12,701 bases of DNA from JAOAFX01 sp049700315. Lineage in GTDB: Bacteria > Hydrothermota > Tepidihabitantia > SM23-42 > JAOAFX01. The translations under genes were made by a program, and so were the position numbers. Positions 1 through 6,344 of the stretch are shown piece by piece. The notes below the pieces were generated by a model. It did not search any database and was not told the origin of the DNA. It saw only the letters and a list, made by a program, of their open reading frames with translations. Each line of letters starts with the position of its first letter. The first letter of the stretch is position 1. The stretch spans positions 1-12,701 of the forward strand of contig JBNAVN010000061.1 in assembly GCA_049700315.1 (NCBI GenBank), written 5' to 3'.

Positions 1-63
1 TTCTCCCGAAAAGATCAATTTTATTTGGGTAAGATTTTATTTTGATGAAAGACGGTATTCGAT

Positions 64-1131
64 TTAAAGTTCCAAAATACTTATAAAAATCTTTTTCAAT
101 TCGTTTTTCATATCAGTCCAAGTTCTTTTCTCACTGTTCTCTATAATGTGCTTTTGCAAAGCGGCAAGTATTTGCGGTGCTTCCATTAGTCTTCTCAATT
201 TTTCAGTTAAATCGGCCGGGTTATTTGGGTCTACAAGAAACCCATTTATATTATCCTTGATTATCTCAGATACAGCCCCAACATTGGTTGCAACAATTGG
301 TAACCCGTGGCTCAACGCTTCACCTAAAACAATACCATAGCCTTCGTGCCTTGATGATAGTATAAATAGATCGCTACTTTCATACAATTGTTGCAATTTC
401 TCTTTTGAAAGATACCCGGTAAATTCTATATTCTTTTCCAATTGATACTGGGCTATTTTTCTAATAAGCAAGGAGTAATATCTTCTATCAGCGATATCTC
501 CCACTATATAACATTTAAATTGAAAGTTGAGTAAATTTTTGAGTGCTTCAATTAGAAAATCATATCCTTTCCTTGGTGTTACTGCGCCCACGGATATAAA
601 GACCCAGTTTTTTTTATTCCTATACAAATGTGTTTTTATACTTCCATTATGCGAATAAGAACCGGGACGAACTATCCAGACCTTATTATTTGCATTGCAG
701 CCAATACAACAAAGAACATTTGATTTAGTATTCTGACTGATAACGATAATAAATCTTGCCTTTTTTAAATTACTTCTCATCAATTGATAGTTAATATGTT
801 CTCTTAAACTGAATTGTGTCTGACCCTCTTTTAAATGGTAGACAATTTGCACGATGGGAATGCGGTGGAACCGGGTGAAGAGGGTAAAGGGGAAATACCT
901 CAATGCGGAATCCACAACCTGAATTATCAAATCAGGGGTTGTATTAAACCACTTAAAGAAAGAATATAAAAAACTGAAAAACTTGAACCTAAAAAAAGTT
1001 GGCAAGCGATGCACATTTATTTCTATTATCTCGTGTCCCAACTCGCGCAATGCCTCAATCACTTTTTGGTTATAGATATGTCCGCCGGTTGTCGGATTTT
1101 CCTTATAGGAACCAATAAAGAATAATTTCAT
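64..1131 (-). CDS. GT-B glycosyltransferase, GT4-like (Glycos_transf_1)
   Basis: Likely transfers a sugar from a nucleotide-sugar donor in the cytoplasm to a growing surface glycan; donor and acceptor cannot be read from the sequence. From the chosen start it has 355 residues. The N-terminal Rossmann-like half opens MKLFFIGSYKENPTTGGHIY (a GT4 opening with Gly-Gly near residue 16). The C-terminal half has SVGAVTPRKGYDFLIEAL (180-197) and the E-x7-E donor-site signature EGYGIVLGE (E263, E271). An in-frame ATG at 1200 would add 23 residues. I prefer 1131 because family homology starts there, although neither site has a strong Shine-Dalgarno (GGTGGG before 1131, GGGGACC before 1200). A promoter lies at 1234-1261 and an insertion-sequence remnant abuts it. 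The family is clear; the substrate is unknown. Confidence 0.9.
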   Translation of the reverse strand: MKLFFIGSYKENPTTGGHIYNQKVIEALRELGHEIIEINVHRLPTFFRFKFFSFLYSFFKWFNTTPDLIIQVVDSALRYFPFTLFTRFHRIPIVQIVYHLKEGQTQFSLREHINYQLMRSNLKKARFIIVISQNTKSNVLCCIGCNANNKVWIVRPGSYSHNGSIKTHLYRNKKNWVFISVGAVTPRKGYDFLIEALKNLLNFQFKCYIVGDIADRRYYSLLIRKIAQYQLEKNIEFTGYLSKEKLQQLYESSDLFILSSRHEGYGIVLGEALSHGLPIVATNVGAVSEIIKDNINGFLVDPNNPADLTEKLRRLMEAPQILAALQKHIIENSEKRTWTDMKNELKKIFISILEL

Positions 1132-1233
1132 AATTGAATTCCCACCGAAAATTATATCCAAATTTGTGACAGTTAAGTTTTTTCCCAAAAACTCTAACAT
1201 TATTGGTCCCCGTAGCGAAATTCATGTAATGCT

Positions 1234-1261
1234 ATTGTACTCAAAATTTAAAATTTGTCAA
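1234..1261 (-). promoter_or_regulatory. Predicted promoter of the 64-1131 glycosyltransferase
   Basis: Read on the minus strand, TTGACA (1256-1261) is followed by a 16-nt spacer and TACAAT (1234-1239). The start of transcription should fall near 1227, giving a leader of roughly 95 nt to the ATG at 1131. The sequence immediately upstream of the -35 box, TGCATTTGGGTATTGACA, is nearly the same as that at the promoter at 10643. The left end of the insertion element begins only 16 bp upstream of the -35 box, so the element has replaced whatever lay upstream. Confidence 0.6.
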
Positions 1262-1277
1262 TACCCAAATGCAAAGT

Positions 1278-1338
1278 TGTTAACTCAAAATTAAAAGTGG
1301 ACTATTTTGGGGGTATGGTCAAAGTTAAAAGTGGACTA
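1278..1338 (+). repeat. Left-end repeat array of the insertion element
   Basis: It has two tandem copies of a roughly 20-bp unit with the core TTAAAAGTGGACTA, at 1285-1304 and 1319-1338. They differ at one position and their starts are 34 bp apart. The outer copy is part of the terminal inverted repeat. They are probable transposase-binding sites by analogy with IS elements that have repeated ends. Confidence 0.7.
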
Positions 1339-1618
1339 CAGGTGAAATTTCTGTATTCTCATCACCGCTTACCAGTAGAAATAGACCAAGTAATTCGCAA
1401 AGAATTGGAAGGAACACGACTTTTAATCCAAGGCTCTAAAATCCCTGTATATCAATATAACTACGCCTATACCAGAGACGAAGTAGTTAAACACATCAGT
1501 CAGGAAATCTCAGCCCAAACCGTGCGCAATCGTGCCAAAGAATGGGGCTATTACATCCCAAAAACAACGCACGCTGGGTTATCTACCAGATATACCTCCC
1601 GTTGAATACATAAATTGA
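1315..1618 (+). pseudogene. Transposase stub: N-terminal part joined out of frame to the C-terminus
   Basis: From the ATG at 1315 (alternative GTG at 1342) the frame reads about 97 residues to a stop at 1605. It includes a likely DNA-binding helix-turn-helix around TRDEVVKHISQEISAQTVRN followed by RAKEWGYYIPK. No DDE catalytic domain is present. In the next frame, 1559-1615 reads QKQRTLGYLPDIPPVEYIN and then a stop at 1616-1618. This resembles the C-terminal end of integrase-core transposases of the IS3/IS481 kind (R-x-LGY-x-PxEYI). The simplest reading is one internal deletion joining codons near 1560 with a frameshift, removing the whole catalytic core. The protein family is judged from memory of such motifs. 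The C-terminal match is short and so suggestive rather than proven. Confidence 0.6.
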
Positions 1619-1683
1619 GTGCACTAACGCCACCGAGAAAAACAAAGCATTTCATTAAAATCGCTTTGATTTTGAGTGTCTTT

Positions 1684-1794
1684 AGTCTAATTTTAATTTT
1701 GAGAACCAGTCTAATTTTAATTTTTGCCAGATTTTTATATATTTTGCCTGAAATTTCAAACCAATTTCAGTCCACTTTTAATTTTGAGTTAACA
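1684..1794 (-). repeat. Right-end repeat array of the insertion element
   Basis: It contains three inverted copies of the left-end unit: 1684-1704 and 1708-1726 (both AGTCTAATTTTAATTTT-type, slightly diverged) and the perfect terminal copy 1769-1794. Spurious short reading frames in this stretch are made entirely of these repeats. Confidence 0.65.
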
Positions 1795-1952
1795 GTAAAA
1801 AATGAGGTGCGAAAAATGGTTTAGAAGGGTGGTGATGGTGGTTTAAGTGGTTAGCCTAAATTCGTTGAATTTTTCAACACAAAATAATCAGTTCAAAAGG
1901 TGAGAAAAAAAATCCATTCGGCATGGCTGCTTTAAAGTATTTTGCTAGTTAA

Positions 1953-3071
1953 TTATTTGGGAGATACAACTTGCTTATATATTTTTAAGGTCTCTTTCGC
2001 TACATTGAACCACGAAAATTTTTGAGCCAACATAATACCTTTTTTGCTCATCTCCTCTGCATAATCTTTATTAGTTAGTAGATATTCTATTTTATCCTTA
2101 AGTTCGTTTGGATTGGATGGATTGAATGTCATAATATCCCTCTTTAAGTAATCAGCAACAGCAATTTTATCAGAAGCAATGACTGGGACTCCACTTGCCA
2201 TAGCTTCCAAAATCGGCAGTGAAAAACCTTCAAACCAGGAAGGCATTACAAAAACACTGGAATGGCTATAAATCAATGGAAGTTTTTCGGTTATATGCCC
2301 TAAGAAAATTATCTTTTTATTGATCTTCAGTTTCTCTACCAAACTCTGCACCTCTTTATAGGCATTCCCTAGTTTACCAACTACAATTAATAAATATTTA
2401 TCTTTCAATGAATCAGGTAACATATTATATGCCCTGACCAGCGTGTCTAAATTCTTATTTTTATCAATTACGCTTACAAAGAGAATATATGGCTTTATTA
2501 TCTCAGAAAGGGGTTGTTTTCTGTTTTTAATATTAAAATGATTTGTATTAACACCATTGGGAATAACACTAATTATTGATGGATTAACATTAAGTCGATT
2601 GAGAAGAGCATCCATAACTAAATCAGAAACAGCAATTATATGTGCACTTTTTTTAATTTGAAATTTAACCGTTATTCTCCGACATAATGACCTGAATTTT
2701 CCATATTTGGGAACATAGGAAAATTCTAAAAGTTGGTCATGAATTGTTGACACTACGTTTCCAATTCTGAAAAATAAGGGCAGTGTGTTGGGAAGATGAA
2801 TTATATCTGGTTTTAATCTATATGCTAAAAAAGGAAAAATAAAGGCATGCCAGATATGTCTGAAAATTCTGTTTGTAACCCATTTGATGCAGATGAATTT
2901 AAAGTTTTTTTGCTGAACAGATGGGAGAATTTTTTTTTGCCATTGTCCATGAAAGATGTAATACTCATTCTGGCGGTCAGCAAGAGCAAGATGACGAATT
3001 AATTCAATAAGATAACGATCTACACCTTTGATAAGACTACTCCAGCTCAATCCATTGATGACGATTTTCAT
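1953..3071 (-). CDS. GT-B glycosyltransferase, GT4-like (mannosyltransferase type)
   Basis: This 372-residue protein is a cytoplasmic or membrane-peripheral glycosyltransferase expected to extend a surface polysaccharide. The N-terminal acceptor half begins MKIVINGLSW and has GVDRYLIELIRHL (16-28), like WbaZ/mannosyltransferase-type enzymes. HIIAVSD (144-150) and IPNGVNTNHF (170-179) mark the domain link. The donor half carries FVSVIDKNKNLDTLVRAY (198-215) and the E-x7-E motif EGFSLPILE (E281, E289), then GVPVIASD. Length is normal for the family. There is no visible Shine-Dalgarno before the ATG. A weak promoter (TATAAT at 3101-3106 read on the minus strand, poor -35) lies about 30 nt upstream. 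It is divergent from the GT2 gene at 3341. The sugar and linkage are unknown. Confidence 0.92.
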   Translation of the reverse strand: MKIVINGLSWSSLIKGVDRYLIELIRHLALADRQNEYYIFHGQWQKKILPSVQQKNFKFICIKWVTNRIFRHIWHAFIFPFLAYRLKPDIIHLPNTLPLFFRIGNVVSTIHDQLLEFSYVPKYGKFRSLCRRITVKFQIKKSAHIIAVSDLVMDALLNRLNVNPSIISVIPNGVNTNHFNIKNRKQPLSEIIKPYILFVSVIDKNKNLDTLVRAYNMLPDSLKDKYLLIVVGKLGNAYKEVQSLVEKLKINKKIIFLGHITEKLPLIYSHSSVFVMPSWFEGFSLPILEAMASGVPVIASDKIAVADYLKRDIMTFNPSNPNELKDKIEYLLTNKDYAEEMSKKGIMLAQKFSWFNVAKETLKIYKQVVSPK

Positions 3072-3303
3072 TGTGAAAATTGATTAACAAATACTATCAT
3101 ATTATAATATAAAGAAAAATTTGATAAATACTGCACAGAAGAAATTCTCGGGTTTGAGAAATATAAATAAAGTATAATAATCTTCATAAAATATTATATT
3201 TATTACTTGCTAAAAATCAAGAAGAAAATTTATTAACTATTTACGATGCCTTTTATTTTAGACTACTTTTGGTGGAGCCGGTATTCAAGTTTGAATCGTT
3301 CAG

Positions 3304-3331
3304 TTGACATTTGTCATTTTTTTATTATAAT
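3304..3331 (+). promoter_or_regulatory. Consensus sigma-70 promoter, probably giving a leaderless GT2 mRNA
   Basis: Perfect TTGACA (3304-3309), a 16-nt spacer and perfect TATAAT (3326-3331). Only 9 nt separate the -10 box from the ATG at 3341, so transcription should begin within about 3 nt of the start codon and no Shine-Dalgarno fits. The -35 box overlaps a small palindrome, TGACATTTGTCA (3305-3316). A second palindrome, ATTCAAGTTTGAAT (3283-3296), lies just upstream. Either could bind a regulator, but this is only inference. Confidence 0.7.
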
Positions 3332-3340
3332 ATTTAAAGT

Positions 3341-4390
3341 ATGAATGATATCCACAAAAAGGCAGAATCTCCCTATGTTTCTATCATCATACCAATGCGG
3401 AATGAAGAGAAATATATCGCGCAATGTATTAGTTCAATCTTGAATAATGATTATCCACAGAACAGATACGAAATAATTGTGGTTGATGGTATGAGCACCG
3501 ATAATTCACAGAATATTGTGAGAGAAATGCAAAAGAGATTTCAAAATATCAGATTGTTAGAAAATCCCTCAAAAATTAGAGCTTCAGCTAATAATATCGG
3601 CATAAGGGCAGCAAAAGGTGAAATAATCATTAGTATGGACGCCCATGTAATATATGCTTCTGATTATATCCATCGGTGTGTGGAACTATTACAAACAACC
3701 GATGCTGCAAATGTAGGTGGTATTCAGAAAGCTGTTGGGCATAATTATCTAACCAGAGCCATTGCTTTTGCTATCACCACACCTCTTGGAGTGGGCAACG
3801 CAGAGTTTCGGTATTCTAAAAAAAGTAAGTGGGTTGACACTGTTTATCTTGGTGCGTGGCACAAAAAAACACTGGAGCAAATGGGTCTTTTTAATGAAAA
3901 CTGGGGACGAAACGCGGATTACGAATTGAATTATAGAATAAGAAAGGTGGGTGGTAAAATTCTTCTTTCACCGGACTTAAAGTGTGAATATTTAGTGCGA
4001 AATTCATTATTTGAGTTTGCAAAACAATACTTCCATTATGGTGTGTGGCGGGTAAAGACAATTTTAACACATCCTGAGTCCATACGATGGCGCCATTTGA
4101 TACCACCATTATTAGTAGTATGTTTGTTTATTTCAATTATTCTATTAACATTCAAAATTAACTTTGGATGGATTCCTTTCATACTCTATTCGCTATATAC
4201 ACTTGGCGCATCATTTATTATTTCAGTGTCAAAAGGCTTACATTATTTTCCCCTATTAACTATAATATTCTGGATTATGCATCTCTCCTGGGGAATTGGA
4301 TTTATCAATGGTATATTTAAATTTGGCTTTCCAAGAATAAAACTCAAGACTATAATACGAGATTTCATTGGTAAAATAAGTTTCAATTGA
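3341..4390 (+). CDS. Membrane-associated family 2 glycosyltransferase (ExoA-like)
   Basis: This 349-residue inverting GT-A enzyme probably adds a sugar to a lipid-linked glycan on the cytoplasmic face of the inner membrane. The opening YVSIIIPMRNEEKYIAQCIS (12-31) is classic for GT2. D49 in VVDGMSTDNS and the DxH/DxD-type metal site MDAH (D100, H102) follow. LYLGAWHKK-like residues (170-176) and NADYELNYRIRK (191-202) match the acceptor-side region of ExoA/succinoglycan-type enzymes, where the usual ED is NAD here. Three membrane segments follow near 252-272, 277-297 and 302-325. The start is fixed by the promoter directly upstream. It is followed by a repeat element and decayed genes, so no operon partner is visible downstream. 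Family certain, substrate unknown. Confidence 0.92.
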   Translation: MNDIHKKAESPYVSIIIPMRNEEKYIAQCISSILNNDYPQNRYEIIVVDGMSTDNSQNIVREMQKRFQNIRLLENPSKIRASANNIGIRAAKGEIIISMDAHVIYASDYIHRCVELLQTTDAANVGGIQKAVGHNYLTRAIAFAITTPLGVGNAEFRYSKKSKWVDTVYLGAWHKKTLEQMGLFNENWGRNADYELNYRIRKVGGKILLSPDLKCEYLVRNSLFEFAKQYFHYGVWRVKTILTHPESIRWRHLIPPLLVVCLFISIILLTFKINFGWIPFILYSLYTLGASFIISVSKGLHYFPLLTIIFWIMHLSWGIGFINGIFKFGFPRIKLKTIIRDFIGKISFN

Positions 4391-4427
4391 GCTAACTTTA
4401 AAATTAATTCTTTACCAACCGTAACAG

Positions 4428-4663
4428 TTAAGAGACTGTACTATAATCCCTGTGGCGGTCGCCCATCTGCCAAAGCAAAACGACGGACAAGCATTTATGC
4501 GACAGAAAGGTTTATCGTTGGACGGTTTCGCCGCCCGTTTCGTTAGACGGTGTCGTTTTTAGTTGGCAAAAAGGGCTCAATGTTTGATAAACCAGCCCTG
4601 ATGAAAATCAGGGGCAAACCGCGACAGATTGACAAATTTTTGAATTGCGCCACAGTCTCTTAA
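4428..4663. mobile_element. 236-bp MITE-like element with TTAA ends
   Basis: Perfect 12-bp inverted repeats TTAAGAGACTGT (4428-4439) and ACAGTCTCTTAA (4652-4663) bound a stretch with no open reading frame. If TTAA is the target duplication, the element proper is 4432-4659 with GAGACTGT...ACAGTCTC ends. Inside are GC-richer repeats: two copies of an ACCGTCYAACGA unit (minus strand, 4510-4556), AAAACGAC near 4477 opposite GTCGTTTT near 4551, and a hairpin CCCTGAT-GAAA-ATCAGGG (4596-4613) with a GAAA tetraloop. TTAA targeting is known for IS1380/piggyBac-type transposases, but the family here is a guess. Confidence 0.6.
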
Positions 4664-4753
4664 GTTTTTCCCCAAATCTTCCGTTTATTATTTTTGTTTC
4701 TCCATCCCCTGTCTATAGGTCTTTACTCGTCAGATAGTAAACATATCGCTACT

Positions 4754-5126
4754 TTATCTTAAAAGGGCTGTCTTCTCCACTTTACTAAGACCATCTTTTT
4801 CCATCTGCACAAAATAGACTCCCTGGGATAGACCTTTTGGTCTTATTAAAATCTCATTCATACCAATCTTTGATTTTTCTATCTCTTCTCTGTGCACAAG
4901 CCGACCACAAACATCATAGAGTTTAACTGCAACCTTACGCTCATCCGGGGAATTGAAGTGGTTCATCCCGCACAATGAATGCCAGAACCCGTTTATGTCT
5001 GGTGTCAGAAACATATAAGGTCTTTTGATTATAAGATAATGCAAGTCCTGAAGGGAGTAAAAAATTTACACCAAAGCGGAATTTTAAATCTCGCCGTCTT
5101 AAATCGCCCCTGGACAGAGAATCTGT
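4754..5126 (-). pseudogene. Frameshifted remnant of a secreted NHL-repeat protein with a C-terminal sorting tail
   Basis: Two overlapping frames each carry a recognisable piece. Frame A (5126 down to the stop at 4941) includes LPSGLALSYNQKTLYVSDTR followed by HKRVLAF, a clear NHL/beta-propeller repeat (P-x-GLAL...LYVSDT...RVLAF). Frame B (from about 4950 down to the TAA at 4754) reads ERKVAVKLYDVCGRLVHREE and ends GLSQGVYFVQMEKDG...LLR, the pattern of the type A Por/type IX secretion C-terminal sorting domain. A frameshift near 4950-5000 separates them, and a stop precedes frame A at 5127-5129, so most of the protein is gone. No convincing start codon exists (only a TTG at 5044 in frame B). 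An intact parent would have been an exported extracellular propeller protein. Confidence 0.7.
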
Positions 5127-5157
5127 TTAGGGTCTAGCTCACAATATTTGCAATAAC

Positions 5158-5201
5158 ATACCCAAAATGCACTCGTTCCAGATGCAAGTCTAACTTGCAT
5201 C
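5158..5201 (-). repeat. Hairpin plus GTGCATTTTGGGTAT unit, copy 1
   Basis: Read on the minus strand, a 21-nt hairpin (5201-5181, stem GATGCAAGT/ACTTGCATC, loop 3) is followed by an 8-nt gap and GTGCATTTTGGGTAT (5172-5158). The same layout with identical spacing is present on the plus strand at 10600-10643. The hairpin stem bases differ in a compensated way (AGT/ACT here, GCC/GGC there). It lies directly upstream of the decayed secreted-protein gene at 4754-5126. No good -35/-10 pair follows here. Confidence 0.65.
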
Positions 5202-5441
5202 CGCAATCTCTTTACCATTTAAAAAATTTCGCATTTTACACCTCTTTTCAAAAACCCTTAAACTCAACCTCCATTTTGCAATACTTTATCACCTGTCCGA
5301 AAAATGTTGAAAAATTTTAATTACATTGTGCGATGATTATAAACCGAAATCCAAAGAGAAATGGTAATCTTTAGCAAATTCTAAATTCTTTATGATGCTA
5401 TTTTTTGTTTGGTTAGAAGTGCAACAGATTACTATTGTAAT

Positions 5442-5459
5442 GCATTAGCAAGCTAATGC
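5442..5459. repeat. Perfect 8-bp hairpin next to the SDR remnant
   Basis: GCATTAGCAAGCTAATGC has an 8-bp stem with a 2-nt centre. It sits exactly where the open frame of the truncated epimerase begins; the TAA at 5454-5456 lies in its 3' arm. It may mark the breakpoint or be another dispersed palindrome. There is no T-run to make it a terminator. The rest of 5202-5441 is AT-rich and shows no gene or clear site. Confidence 0.45.
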
Positions 5460-5828
5460 CCTCCAGACAACTTAAAACATCCTCACTTTCCGGATGTATC
5501 TTGTAATTTTTTATCTGATAATGATAAACCTCATATGACAACCAAAGAGATTGTTGATATAATAACCGAATTTATGCCTCATAATATTCCAAATTATAAG
5601 ATTCCATTATCTCTCGCTGTATCAGTGGGTAGTATATTTGACATCCTTGCAAAAGTAACTCGCTATAATTTTCCAATTACTGCTGCAAGAATGAAGAAGT
5701 TCAATACTCCAACCCATCATAAGGCAGAAAAGATCAGGAAATTAAGGTTTGAGCAGAGGATTTCAATAAAAGAAGGATTCAGGCGGATGATTGAGTGGTA
5801 TTTAAAGAAACTAGAGAGTAGAAAGTAG
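5457..5828 (+). pseudogene. C-terminal remnant of an extended SDR NAD-dependent epimerase/dehydratase
   Basis: The open frame after the stop at 5454-5456 gives about 123 residues with an internal ATG at 5535. The segment SDNDKPHMTTKEIVDIITEF, then IPLSLAVSVGSIFDILAKV, ITAARMKKF and LRFEQRISIKEGFRRMIEWY match the C-terminal substrate-binding portion of UDP-sugar epimerases (pattern: GD...T..E.V..I, R...L, LGF.P...L.EG...TI.WY). Homology starts before the ATG at 5535, so the recognisable part is wider than an ATG-initiated call. The Rossmann GxxGxxG and the catalytic YxxxK are absent. It would not be an active enzyme. Its presence next to glycosyltransferases suggests a former nucleotide-sugar pathway gene. 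Confidence 0.7.
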
Positions 5829-6036
5829 AGAAACTAAAATTTATTTCGTCCACCGCCCTGTATGTGGATGAGAATTGCAGATTTCGGATTGATATGATCT
5901 CCCAGAATCGTAGTGAATTCGAATTTCTAATCTTTATTAGATTATTGATTTCCATTAGAGTCTGCCCTGAATTTATTGCAGGGATCAGGGATACATGTTT
6001 TTCTATACCAATATTTTAAATCATCTATTATTTTTA
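5829..6036. other. Intergenic stretch without recognisable gene
   Basis: AT-rich DNA between the SDR remnant and the palindrome at 6037. It contains only weak inverted repeats, such as CCCTG/CAGGG around 5967-5985. I see no promoter, open frame or RNA gene here. Confidence 0.5.
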
Positions 6037-6067
6037 CAGTATAGGAATTTCAATAATTCCTATACTG
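6037..6067. repeat. Perfect 13-bp inverted repeat, 5-nt loop
   Basis: CAGTATAGGAATT (6037-6049), loop TCAAT, AATTCCTATACTG (6055-6067). It is long and perfect for intergenic DNA. It could be a bidirectional transcript end, a binding site for a dimeric protein, or the residue of a small mobile element. A T-run precedes it (6031-6035), which would follow the hairpin in a minus-strand transcript and fits a terminator in that direction. No intact gene would use it from the plus side. Confidence 0.55.
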
Positions 6068-6140
6068 GAGATAAGGAAATTTTCATTATAGAAAAAAAAT
6101 AAGGGCACAAGATACATCAGGCTTAGTGGAATGCTAAAGG

Positions 6141-6240
6141 NNNNNNNNNNNNNNNNNNNNNNNNNNNNNNNNNNNNNNNNNNNNNNNNNNNNNNNNNNNN
6201 NNNNNNNNNNNNNNNNNNNNNNNNNNNNNNNNNNNNNNNN
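6141..6240. other. Assembly gap (100 N) with 40 identical bp on both sides
   Basis: The 40 bp at 6101-6140 are repeated exactly at 6241-6280, directly against each edge of the gap. This is what two overlapping contig ends look like when a scaffolder inserts a default 100-N spacer. The true sequence may therefore have no gap and be 140 bp shorter. The alternative is a real repeat that stopped the assembly, since the shared 40 bp include one end of the 97-bp repeat. Confidence 0.9.
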
Positions 6241-6247
6241 AAGGGCA

Positions 6248-6344
6248 CAAGATACATCAGGCTTAGTGGAATGCTAAAGGTGGTGCACAACATTAGGCAG
6301 AGCGATTATGGGGGTTTCAGGGGGCATCCCCCTGATGTATCTTG
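6248..6344. mobile_element. 97-bp MITE-like palindromic repeat overlapping the end of hepT
   Basis: Perfect 14-bp terminal inverted repeats CAAGATACATCAGG (6248-6261) and CCTGATGTATCTTG (6331-6344) enclose an interior with a strong hairpin TCAGGGGGCATCCCCCTGA (6317-6335, 8-bp stem, CAT loop). A near copy of one end (13 of 14 positions) occurs at 5490-5503. The element encodes no protein, but on the minus strand it provides the final residues and stop of the HepT-like protein. No target duplication is obvious. Confidence 0.55.

Larger units (their letters stand above)
1278..1794 (+). mobile_element. 517-bp internally deleted, non-autonomous insertion sequence (TGT...ACA ends)
   Basis: The element is bounded by perfect 26-bp terminal inverted repeats (1278-1303 and 1769-1794), starting TGTTAACTC and ending GAGTTAACA. 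Each end carries further degenerate copies of the terminal sequence: 1319-1338 on the left (19 of 20 positions equal to 1285-1304) and 1684-1704 and 1708-1726 on the right in inverted orientation. Multiple transposase-binding repeats at both ends and TG/CA termini are known in IS21-type elements; family assignment here is inference. The interior holds only a fused stub of a transposase gene. No convincing target-site duplication is visible: only GT is shared directly outside the ends. It sits between two minus-strand glycosyltransferase genes. Other full-length copies should exist in the genome to mobilise it. Confidence 0.8.

Noticed and set aside
2..67. Possible 3' end of a plus-strand gene at the window edge (21 codons ending at the stop 65-67)
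   Set aside because: Twenty-one open codons in one of six frames are expected by chance in AT-rich DNA, and no family is recognisable.
146..340. Plus-strand frame inside the first glycosyltransferase
   Set aside because: It is antisense to a well-supported coding region and has no start signals.
1615..1824. Plus-strand reading frame with hydrophobic residues
   Set aside because: It starts with TTG, has no ribosome-binding site and is made of the right-end repeats of the insertion element.
5190..5235. Tiny minus-strand frame (14 codons from ATG at 5235) ending inside the hairpin at 5181-5201
   Set aside because: Too short and without a clear ribosome-binding site; an attenuation peptide is conceivable but there is nothing to support it.
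5101..5640. Tandem hairpins as a CRISPR array
   Set aside because: There is no regular repeat-spacer pattern and no cas gene; the palindromes are of different sequence.
6317..6335. Hairpin TCAGGGGGCATCCCCCTGA as a rho-independent terminator of hepT
   Set aside because: On the minus strand the hairpin is not followed by a T-run; it is better explained as part of the palindromic repeat.
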